From: Spongiibacteraceae bacterium
GTDB taxonomy: Bacteria > Pseudomonadota > Gammaproteobacteria > Pseudomonadales > PIVM01
Assembly: GCA_030618505.1 (NCBI GenBank)
Contig: JAUXDF010000199.1
Span: forward strand, 1 to 6,273
Direction: 5' to 3'
DNA length: 6,273 nucleotides
This document shows, in pieces, positions 1-5,294 of this stretch (within the stretch, counting starts at the first letter, position 1; every line of letters starts with the position of its first letter). The translations under genes and the position numbers were made by a program. The notes below the pieces were generated by a model, which did no database searches, was not told the DNA's origin, and saw nothing but the letters and a program-made list of their open reading frames with translations.

Positions 1-167
1 CAAACAGGGTTAAGCCCAAGTGTTTGCGCCAGAAAATTATAACTCTGGCCAGAGAAGTGCAAGCACTGTACCAAACAAATATTATTGTTTAAATACAAGG
101 AGATGGGATGCGTGAGCGATTGAGCCCGACATGTATTGTCAAACTTTTGGCAGGCTCTTATACTGCT
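1..167. other. Left-edge region with no supportable gene
   Basis: No reading frame here is convincing. A plus-strand frame open from the window edge ends at TAA 40-42 and could be the last 13 codons of a gene to the left, but the residues are not diagnostic. A minus-strand frame is open across most of the stretch without a good start. Three small perfect dyads are visible: the 12-bp palindrome CTCTGGCCAGAG (43-54), AGTGC/GCACT with a 2-nt loop (56-67) and AAACAA/TTGTTT with a 6-nt loop (73-90). A Shine-Dalgarno-like AAGGAG (97-102) precedes ATG 108, opening a 37-codon frame (108-221) whose second half is encoded by the REP pair; it may be a gene stub or chance. The canonical fleS/fleR genes expected after fleQ are not recognisable here. 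Confidence 0.4.
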
Positions 168-210
168 GGTGCGGGGGCCGCACCCTACGGTAGGGTGTGG
201 CCCCCGCACC
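168..210. repeat. Inverted REP pair upstream of the RAYT gene (REPIN/BIME-like)
   Basis: Two 21-nt REP elements face each other with a single base between them: 168-188 (minus orientation) and 190-210 (plus orientation). Read in its own orientation each has a GTAG head, then a 7-bp stem GGTGCGG/CCGCACC around a 3-nt CCC loop. The GTAG heads point inward. The right copy has one stem change (GGTGTGG), which leaves a G-T wobble; otherwise the 43 bp form a continuous palindrome. The pair ends 28 bases before the transposase Shine-Dalgarno sequence, so it probably lies in that gene's leader. RAYT enzymes are known to recognise a GTAG tetranucleotide at the base of a REP hairpin; that this RAYT acts on these copies is inferred from matching design and proximity. 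Confidence 0.9.
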
Positions 211-249
211 ATGGAAAATAACTTATTTACTCAAATCAAAGGAATGATT

Positions 250-798
250 ATGCCCAACTATCGTCGCCCCCATTTAAATGGCGGCTGTTACTTTTTTACT
301 GTGACAGCGTATCAGCGCCAAAACATATTTACAGAAGAACTTTTTCGCGCATCATTGCGCCATGCAATCACCTATGTACGCAAGGACAAGCCCTTTCATA
401 TTAACGCATGGGTATTGCTACCCGATCATCTTCATTGCATATGGACACTGCCGGAAGATAATGGCGACTTTTCCGCACGCTGGTCAATGATAAAAAGAGC
501 TGTCACAAAACAACTAAAAAACCGAAGTATAGCAATACCAAATACACGCTCTCGAGGAAAGCGCCAGGAGTCCACTCTCTGGCAACGACGCTTCTGGGAA
601 CACCAAATCAGAGATGACAGGGATTTAAAAAATCACATGGATTATTGTTATTGGAATCCGGTAAAGCACGGGTTAGTTAATGGCGTTAACGATTGGCCGT
701 ATTCAACCTTTCATCGAGATGTAAAGAACGGGATTTACCCTGAGAACTGGTGTGGCATTCCAAGTCATGATGATGACAAACATAATTTTGGTGAGTGA
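250..798 (+). CDS. REP-associated tyrosine transposase (RAYT, Y1/HUH family)
   Basis: This 182-residue protein is a single-strand DNA nuclease/transposase of the IS200/IS605-related Y1 family, the branch associated with REP palindromes. Visible signatures are the N-terminal MPNYRR and GGCYFFTV strand (residues 1-18), the metal-binding HUH motif in WVLLPDHLHCIWTLP (His60 and His62), RWSMIKR (77-83), WQRRFWEH (111-118) and DYCYWNPVKHGLV (131-143). Tyr132 in the last motif aligns with the catalytic tyrosine of E. coli TnpA-REP (Tyr115, from memory). The FHRDV...YPENW tail is also typical. The frame is open from 136, but I chose ATG 250 because family members start at this MPNYRR and AAAGGA (238-243) lies 6 nt upstream; longer starts would translate the REP pair. 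All key residues are intact and there is no frameshift, so the enzyme may be active. It is flanked by REP pairs on both sides and converges with fleQ. RAYTs are usually single-copy and vertically maintained rather than freely mobile. Confidence 0.93.
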   Translation: MPNYRRPHLNGGCYFFTVTAYQRQNIFTEELFRASLRHAITYVRKDKPFHINAWVLLPDHLHCIWTLPEDNGDFSARWSMIKRAVTKQLKNRSIAIPNTRSRGKRQESTLWQRRFWEHQIRDDRDLKNHMDYCYWNPVKHGLVNGVNDWPYSTFHRDVKNGIYPENWCGIPSHDDDKHNFGE

Positions 799-809
799 AT
801 AAGATCGGT

Positions 810-920
810 GGTGCGGGGGCCGCACCCTACAATTCGTGCGAAAACAATATTGTGAAATATCCCCGATATCAAAACAACATTTCGCACCAAAACCATACCG
901 TAGGGTGCGGCCCCCGCACC
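810..920. repeat. Inverted REP pair with nested dyads between RAYT and fleQ
   Basis: REP copies at 810-830 (minus orientation) and 900-920 (plus orientation) are exact reverse complements over 21 nt, separated by 69 bases, with GTAG heads inward. Both have the GGTGCGG/CCGCACC stem and a GGG/CCC loop. The spacer contains two further inverted repeats, nested and nearly concentric: GTGCGAAA/TTTCGCAC (836-843 and 880-887) and ATATC/GATAT around CCC (857-869). The element fills most of the 149-bp gap between the convergent stops of the transposase and fleQ, the usual place for REP/BIME elements. Neither REP hairpin is followed by a T-run in either direction, so it is not a textbook intrinsic terminator, although it may protect 3' ends of mRNA. 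The 21-mer at 168-188 and that at 900-920 are also exact inverted repeats bracketing the whole transposase unit. Confidence 0.92.
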
Positions 921-947
921 AACCGATATAAACTTACACCACAAAAA

Positions 948-2414
948 TCAACCCGGCCCACCCGAACGCTGAAGATTATATTTACGCATTTTTTCAACCA
1001 ATGTCGTACGTCGAATCTGCAACCTTTCCGCCGCACGCGCGACAACGCCCGAGCAATCATCCAGCGCCTGCTGAATCAGATTTCGCTCAAGATTGGTCAA
1101 ATACTCCTTCAAGTCCAGACCATTAACCGGCAGCAAGGCTGGCCCGTCAACACTCAAAATATTCAGCTGATTGGTTTCAAAGGCAATCGCATCCAGTGCA
1201 GCAACACTGTCTTCATCATTCTCATCCACATGGCGAAACTTTTTCGGTAAATCCTGAACACCCACGACGCCATAGGGGTGCAGTATCGCCATACGCTCCA
1301 CAAGATTAGCTAATTCTCTAACATTGCCCGACCACTGATGACGACACATCGACATAATCGCAGCAGAGTTAAAACGAATGGAACCACGTTTCTCGTTCTC
1401 CATGCGGGCAATCAGTTCATTGAGCAACAAGGGAATATCTTCTGCACGATCTTTCAAGGCAGGCATTTCGATGGGAAACACATTCAGACGGTAAAACAGA
1501 TCTTCACGAAAAGTACCCTCCTCAATCATCTGCTCAAGGTTTTTGTGGGTAGCGGCAATAATGCGCACATCGGTCTCAACCGTTTTGTTACTGCCCACAC
1601 GCTCAAAACAACGCTCCTGCAAAACACGCAGGATTTTCACCTGCATATTTAAAGGCATGTCGCCAATTTCATCCAGAAACAAGGTGCCGCCCTGGGCCAT
1701 TTCAAAACGGCCTGCGCGACTGGAGATGGCTCCGGTAAAGGCCCCCTTCTCATGACCAAAGAGCTCACTCTCTAGCAGCTCAGGTGGAATCGCACCACAG
1801 TTCACTGGCACAAAAGGTTTATGGCGACGGTGGGAATTATAATGCAGGTTACGGGCAACCACTTCTTTACCTGTTCCTGAATCCCCGGTAATCAGCACAG
1901 TGACATCTTTATCAGCTACCTGCGCCATCATCTCACGGACTTTTTGCACCTCACGACTGGTGCCAACCAGGCTTCTAAACAACTGCACATCACGTTGCTG
2001 CTGACGCCCCATGCGAATGGCGTGTTGCTCACGAAATACCTGCGAGCGATGCAGGTCATCAAGCAGCTTGTTATAGGTGGGCGGGTATTGAAACTGGGAA
2101 ATAATGGCATGACGCGAATCCGGGTCGCTGATGCTCTCCAGATCATCATCCCCCATATGGATAATGGGGATATGTGCATCCCACTGGCGAATTTCACCCA
2201 AAGCTTTTTCAAGACTGGTACCAATACCACACTCACCCAGGATGACGGCGATAAGGCTACCCGCATCATCAGAGGGGTGCTGGGTAGAGAGTTTTAACCA
2301 CTCCCCATAGGAATAATTGATGGGCACTTCACCCAGAAAATCCAGAATAACACTCAGATCATGACGACGCTGGTCGTCATCATCAACAACGATAACTCTA
2401 ATATCCTGCCACAT
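948..2414 (-). CDS. Sigma-54-dependent flagellar master regulator FleQ/FlrA
   Basis: This 488-residue protein is an enhancer-binding activator that drives sigma-54 transcription of polar flagellar genes. The N-terminal REC-like domain (about 1-125, MWQDIRVIVVDDDD) has Gly60-Glu61 where a phosphoacceptor Asp would be, as usual for FleQ. The AAA+ domain (about 148-390) has Walker A GDSGTGKE (177-184), the sigma-54 loop GAFTGA (224-229), Walker B TLFLDEIGD (244-252), the arginine-finger segment REDLFYRL (303-310) and GNVREL (363-368). A Fis-type helix-turn-helix ends the protein (about 455-478, ARAAERLQIRRTTLVEKMRKY). The cyclic di-GMP residues of Pseudomonas FleQ are all present at a +3 offset: LFRS 145-148, Arg188, Asn189, Glu333 and Arg337, so ligand control is likely. 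The start MW matches FleQ; the only Shine-Dalgarno candidate, AAAGG (2426-2430), is 11 nt away, which suggests modest translation. fleSR does not follow, unlike the Pseudomonas arrangement. Confidence 0.97.
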   Translation of the reverse strand: MWQDIRVIVVDDDDQRRHDLSVILDFLGEVPINYSYGEWLKLSTQHPSDDAGSLIAVILGECGIGTSLEKALGEIRQWDAHIPIIHMGDDDLESISDPDSRHAIISQFQYPPTYNKLLDDLHRSQVFREQHAIRMGRQQQRDVQLFRSLVGTSREVQKVREMMAQVADKDVTVLITGDSGTGKEVVARNLHYNSHRRHKPFVPVNCGAIPPELLESELFGHEKGAFTGAISSRAGRFEMAQGGTLFLDEIGDMPLNMQVKILRVLQERCFERVGSNKTVETDVRIIAATHKNLEQMIEEGTFREDLFYRLNVFPIEMPALKDRAEDIPLLLNELIARMENEKRGSIRFNSAAIMSMCRHQWSGNVRELANLVERMAILHPYGVVGVQDLPKKFRHVDENDEDSVAALDAIAFETNQLNILSVDGPALLPVNGLDLKEYLTNLERNLIQQALDDCSGVVARAAERLQIRRTTLVEKMRKYNLQRSGGPG

Positions 2415-2443
2415 TAAGGGTACAACCTTTGTTATTTATTTTT

Positions 2444-2524
2444 GTAGGGTGCGGCTTCCGCACCGTATTCGTTTCGACGCTGAAGTATATGACGCGTGCC
2501 TTTGGTGCGGGAGCCGCACCCTAC
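2444..2524. repeat. Inverted REP pair in the predicted fleQ leader
   Basis: REP copies lie at 2444-2464 (plus orientation) and 2504-2524 (minus orientation), separated by 39 bases. The GTAG heads point outward, opposite to the two pairs around the transposase. The 7-bp stem GGTGCGG/CCGCACC is unchanged, but the loops differ from the other pairs: CTT in the left copy and CTC in the right copy, each read from its own GTAG head. The two copies can also pair with each other over 20 of 21 positions. They lie 30 bases upstream of the fleQ start and downstream of the predicted promoter, so the fleQ mRNA would begin with two strong hairpins or one long stem. An effect on fleQ expression is inferred. 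Confidence 0.9.
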
Positions 2525-2589
2525 GAGAGAGTAAAAAGCCATAGCCCGCAATAACACCAACCGTCACTTGTTTGACTTCAATGCACCTA

Positions 2590-2618
2590 AGTAAAGTATG
2601 ATTTGACCGTTTAGTCAA
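2590..2618 (-). promoter_or_regulatory. Candidate sigma-70 promoter of fleQ
   Basis: On the minus strand, TTGACT (2613-2618, five of six matches to the -35 consensus) is followed after exactly 17 bases by TTTACT (2590-2595, four of six matches to the -10 consensus). The sequence upstream of the -35 box is very AT-rich and could act as an UP element. Transcription would start near 2583, giving a leader of about 169 nt that contains the REP pair. FleQ genes in pseudomonads are driven by sigma-70, which fits. The weak -10 box keeps confidence moderate. Confidence 0.5.
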
Positions 2619-2620
2619 AT
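2601..2620. promoter_or_regulatory. Perfect dyad over the fleQ -35 region, candidate operator
   Basis: ATTTGAC (2601-2607) and GTCAAAT (2614-2620) form a perfect 7-bp inverted repeat with a 6-nt centre. It covers the predicted -35 box and part of the spacer, a classic place for a repressor site. The spacing (TTGA-N8-TCAA) does not match CRP/Vfr (TGTGA-N6-TCACA) or FNR (TTGAT-N4-ATCAA), so I cannot name the binding protein. No regulator gene for it is visible in the window. Confidence 0.45.
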
Positions 2621-2751
2621 TAATGACAGATATTAATATAAATTAACTAGAACTGGAATACCGACGAAGAAAATCGTCAAGAAAAGATAATATTTAACAG
2701 TTTCCCTATAGCCGGCCAAGTTTTAGCACCTTACACCGGCGACTCCAAGCG

Positions 2752-2768
2752 TATATCGCCCCGATATA
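2752..2768. other. Perfect 7-3-7 hairpin downstream of fliS
   Basis: TATATCG (2752-2758) and CGATATA (2762-2768) pair perfectly around a CCC loop. The site is 61 bases past the fliS stop. No T-run follows on either strand, so it is not a standard intrinsic terminator. It could mark the fliS mRNA 3' end or be a protein binding site. The 7-3-7 layout equals that of the REP hairpins, but the sequence is unrelated and it lacks the GTAG head. Confidence 0.4.
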
Positions 2769-2829
2769 AATGAACACTTTATTTACTGCCAATGAATCGG
2801 GCCATCAACAGCTTCAGCTTTAAACCTGA

Positions 2830-3252
2830 TTAGGGAGAGGGTACAGCCCCCATAAACTGCAATGCCTCTTCACGAATACCATCCCACCCCGATTTAACGG
2901 TACGCAATAGTTCGCTGACCTCCTCCAGCATAGCCTCATCATTGGCGATATTGGCCTTGAGCAGCTGCTGAGAGATATACAGATATAGCGCATCTAGGTT
3001 AGCGGCTAATTCCTCTCCCTTATCCATATCCAGACTGCCACGTAAAGCTTCCACCACACTAATCGCTTTACTAATATTTTCCCCTTTTCCGGCAACATCC
3101 TTCCGCTGCATCTGCCCTTTTGCCAAAGCAATACGCTTCAACGCACTCTCAAACAACATCTGGGTCAAGCGGTGAGCATCTGCATTCATTACACCGGTTT
3201 GATTACCGATTTGCTGGTATTGCTGCGTAGCTCCACTATTTGGACTATTCAT
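2830..3252 (-). CDS. Flagellin export chaperone FliS
   Basis: FliS binds the C-terminal end of unfolded flagellin in the cytoplasm, preventing early polymerisation and delivering it to the flagellar type III export gate. The 140-residue product has the family layout: an N-terminal YQQIG segment (12-16), helix NADAHRLTQMLFESALKRIALAKGQMQR (23-50), ISKAISVVEALRGSLDMDKGEELAANLDALYLYI (60-93, including the conserved LRGSLD and the NLDALYLYI region) and a C-terminal helix LEEVSELLRTVKSGWDGI (109-126). Length is normal for the family. The ATG is supported by AAGGTGG (3259-3265) six bases upstream. The gene lies 90 bp after the FliT-like gene, and its client flagellin is encoded upstream in the same direction. 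It probably shares the fliD transcript, since no promoter is visible in the 90-bp gap. Confidence 0.95.
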   Translation of the reverse strand: MNSPNSGATQQYQQIGNQTGVMNADAHRLTQMLFESALKRIALAKGQMQRKDVAGKGENISKAISVVEALRGSLDMDKGEELAANLDALYLYISQQLLKANIANDEAMLEEVSELLRTVKSGWDGIREEALQFMGAVPSP

Positions 3253-3268
3253 AAAAAACCACCTTTTA

Positions 3269-3282
3269 CCGGACTATTCCGG
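3269..3282 (-). other. Small hairpin just upstream of the fliS ribosome binding site
   Basis: CCGGA/TCCGG form a 5-bp GC-rich stem with a 4-nt loop, four bases from the fliS Shine-Dalgarno sequence on the mRNA. The core GGACTATTC (plus strand 3271-3279) recurs at 3242-3250, across the fliS start codon. It may tune initiation or be a processing point in the fliD-fliS message; it could equally be chance. Confidence 0.25.
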
Positions 3283-3342
3283 GATTAAAACAAAAACTCA
3301 TTAATAAGTTAGTAAACACATTATTCCTTTTCAACAAATCAC

Positions 3343-3675
3343 CTAGCTGAGATAGGATAAAATGGCTTTTGCGCCCCGCTGTACTTTAGCACCATTACGA
3401 ATGGTTTCACGACGCGCATCTACAGCCAATGCCTGCAGATCAGGCTCAACATTGAGCAGATCCCCTAAATTTTTCTGATAAAAGACTGCATTATTTTCAT
3501 CTGCAGGGAAGTGCTTAAAATGCAACACCAGGCACTCATGCCTTTGAGAGGCAATTTTTGTCGCCCTGTTCCAATCAGCCTCCTGAAACGCTACTAGCAA
3601 GTCCTGCGAAATGTCAGCAATATTATTCCAGCTATCAATCAAGGAGCACTCTTCGTTTAAGTCTCTATCTAGCAT
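3343..3675 (-). CDS. FliT/FlaI-like small flagellar protein, probable FliD chaperone
   Basis: This 110-residue, highly charged protein is predicted to be almost all helical, with no signal peptide or membrane segment. Its size, helices (about 8-50 and 60-108) and position between fliD and fliS match the FliT-like/FlaI proteins of polar flagellar clusters. FliT-type proteins bind FliD in the cytoplasm and escort it to the export apparatus. These proteins diverge strongly, so the assignment rests mainly on context. The start lies only 6 bases after the fliD stop, and its Shine-Dalgarno sequence (GGAG, 3687-3690) is inside the last fliD codons, although 11 bases from the ATG. This indicates translational coupling and suits a chaperone made with its client. 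Two cysteines (Cys10, Cys48) are present. Confidence 0.65.
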   Translation of the reverse strand: MLDRDLNEECSLIDSWNNIADISQDLLVAFQEADWNRATKIASQRHECLVLHFKHFPADENNAVFYQKNLGDLLNVEPDLQALAVDARRETIRNGAKVQRGAKAILSYLS

Positions 3676-3681
3676 TTAAAG

Positions 3682-5106
3682 TTAATCTCCTTTTTGACCG
3701 ATTTTGGCTATACCCGCCAACTGTTGTGTTAAAAAATCGCCGGTACGATTTAACTGCCCCACCAAAATATCGAGATTGGAAAATTGTGCTGAATAACGTG
3801 CTTCCATTTTAGTAAGTCGGAATTCCAAATCGATGCGCTCATCATTAATCCTTCGTAGCTTCTCAAGCAGGCCATCTTGTTGAGTCTGGAACGCACCATC
3901 AGAGGCAAGAAAGCTATCCGTCAGGTCATCTAACATAACCGCTACGCCATCATCGCTGGCAAACAGCAAACCAATATCACCGGGTCGACTTGTCAATGCA
4001 GCACTCAGCTTTGTATCATCAAGTGCAACAGTTCCATTACGATTTGTACTCAAACCCAAAAAGGCCATATTATTAAAATCATCCGCCGCACCCGATACCA
4101 TGCCAGTAAGGACACGACGAATAGAGGACTCGATAGAGGATATACCCGCATCCGCACTCAACAAACCTCTTGTTTCCGTTGACGGATCGTAATCAGTCAA
4201 CTGATTAAAAACGATCATCAATTCGTTATAGGAAGCTACAAAAGTTTCGATTTCAGATTTTAAATTTTGCTTGTCCTCAACAACTGACAAACCTTCAGGA
4301 TCAGTTGTCTGGGCAACTGCTATTATCGTCACACCATCGATAGCATCATCAAATGAGTTCGAACTGTTGCTGACAGTAAAACCATCAATAGTAATACTGG
4401 CATCCTGTGCCACGTCAATCTCATCCATCTGACTATTAACATCACCATCCAGATAATGCAGACGCGACAAACCTGTAGCATCATTACTGATGCCATCATC
4501 ATCACTCACCGCAATTTCAATCTGACTATCCGCGCCAGTATCATTGGCGGTAAGAATAAATTTTGTTACCGTACCGCCAAGACCATCATCAACGGTTAAC
4601 AGCGATGCCCGCACCCCGGTATTATCCAAAGCCTCATTAATGGCATCACGCACTTGCGCCACCGTATCGTTCTCACCGGTAACAATATCAATATTAAAAC
4701 TTGAACCACCAACACTGATCGTTAAGGTTCCCGAACCCAGCACTTCGGTGGGACCACCAAAATCAGCGGCGGAGGACAGCTTATTGGCAGAAGCCAAATC
4801 CAGTACTTCGATACTGTAGTTGCCAATAGCAGCATCACTATTCGCAGTTGCGGTAAATGTACTTTCATCGCCACTAACAGCACTTCGCTGATTAAAAAAG
4901 CTGATATTTTTAAGATTGCTCAGGGAATCCTGAAAAGTAGAAACGGTGGCTTTTAAGCCACCAATAGCAGAAAAAGAGGCATTGGCTTCGGCTTCCTGGA
5001 GCTCCAAACGCGCTTCAGTGGGAGCACGCTCGGCTTCCATAATACCTTCTAGCAGACCCTGCAGGTCCAGATTTGAACCTACACCCAAGGATGAAATGGA
5101 TGCCAT
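3682..5106 (-). CDS. Flagellar filament capping protein FliD (HAP2)
   Basis: FliD forms the cap at the growing filament tip and helps incoming flagellin fold and insert. The 474-residue product starts with the characteristic MASISSLGVGSNLDL and continues through the FliD N-terminal domain (about 10-105, LEGIMEAERAP then the helix LELQEAEANASFSAIGGLKATVSTF). The middle region (about 106-280) is strand-rich and unusually Asp-rich, as expected for the variable exposed domains. The FliD C-terminal domain covers about 285-465, with ETFVASYNELMIVFNQL (287-303) and a terminal coiled coil (405-465, LLEKLRRINDERIDLEFRLTKMEARY and onward). Length is typical. The ATG has GAGG (upstream on the minus strand) 8 bases before it. 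A sigma-54 promoter at 5235-5250 should drive fliD and the following FliT-like and fliS genes. Confidence 0.97.
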   Translation of the reverse strand: MASISSLGVGSNLDLQGLLEGIMEAERAPTEARLELQEAEANASFSAIGGLKATVSTFQDSLSNLKNISFFNQRSAVSGDESTFTATANSDAAIGNYSIEVLDLASANKLSSAADFGGPTEVLGSGTLTISVGGSSFNIDIVTGENDTVAQVRDAINEALDNTGVRASLLTVDDGLGGTVTKFILTANDTGADSQIEIAVSDDDGISNDATGLSRLHYLDGDVNSQMDEIDVAQDASITIDGFTVSNSSNSFDDAIDGVTIIAVAQTTDPEGLSVVEDKQNLKSEIETFVASYNELMIVFNQLTDYDPSTETRGLLSADAGISSIESSIRRVLTGMVSGAADDFNNMAFLGLSTNRNGTVALDDTKLSAALTSRPGDIGLLFASDDGVAVMLDDLTDSFLASDGAFQTQQDGLLEKLRRINDERIDLEFRLTKMEARYSAQFSNLDILVGQLNRTGDFLTQQLAGIAKIGQKGD

Positions 5107-5234
5107 GCCGCTTACCTCTTTTTAAACAACTACATTGAGTGACGTTATCAGATTGCTGTGACTACCACTACGTCGCTCTGTATAACTATAGACCTAATCC
5201 TGTACTCGCTTCTCCTTACATACAGTTTTCAAAA

Positions 5235-5250
5235 TGCACATTACGTGCCA
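5235..5250 (-). promoter_or_regulatory. Sigma-54 promoter of fliD
   Basis: The minus strand reads TGGCACGTAATGTGCA, against the consensus TGGCACG-N4-TTGCW. Every defined position matches except one T to G, and the key GG and GC dinucleotides have the right spacing. Transcription would begin near 5225, giving a leader of about 118 nt before the fliD start. FleQ, encoded downstream, is the natural activator, in line with FleQ-dependent fliD operons in pseudomonads. The 188-bp gap between flaG and fliD leaves room for upstream activator sites, but I cannot define them. Confidence 0.8.
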
Positions 5251-5294
5251 ACAGTCTATCTAAAACAAACAACCTGCTACGAAGATCAAGCACA

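Larger units (their letters stand above)
2415..2829. other. Long fliS-fleQ intergenic region
   Basis: These 415 bases hold no supportable gene. From the fliS end they contain a perfect 7-3-7 hairpin (2752-2768), a small GACGA/TCGTC dyad (2663-2678), an AT-rich stretch (about 2620-2645), a candidate sigma-70 promoter inside a 20-bp dyad (2590-2620) and a REP pair (2444-2524) next to the fleQ ribosome binding site. I find no sigma-54 consensus and no clear intrinsic terminator behind fliS. The separation suggests that fleQ is transcribed from its own promoter rather than only by read-through from fliS. Confidence 0.7.

Noticed and set aside
136..249. N-terminal extension of the transposase frame
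   Set aside because: It translates the REP palindrome and has no family similarity; ATG 250 has a proper Shine-Dalgarno sequence and matches the family N-terminus.
810..920. REP pair as a bidirectional intrinsic terminator
   Set aside because: The hairpins are strong, but no T-run follows in either direction, so the standard criterion fails.
869..1060. Minus-strand open frame of 63 codons
   Set aside because: It overlaps the fleQ 3' end in another frame and continues through REP sequence.
795..1250. Plus-strand open frame of 151 codons
   Set aside because: It runs through a REP pair and then lies antisense to fleQ; the protein has no recognisable features.
1338..2297. Several open frames on both strands within fleQ
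   Set aside because: All are shadows of the strongly supported FleQ frame.
168..2524. The repeated palindromes as a CRISPR array
   Set aside because: The copies alternate in orientation, have very unequal spacing and enclose genes; they fit REP elements.
2436..2618. Minus-strand 60-codon frame ahead of fleQ, as a leader peptide
   Set aside because: It needs a TTG start lying in the predicted -35 box, has no Shine-Dalgarno sequence and translates both REP copies.
4544..4819. Plus-strand 91-codon frame inside fliD
   Set aside because: Antisense shadow of the FliD middle domain, with no ribosome binding site or family features.
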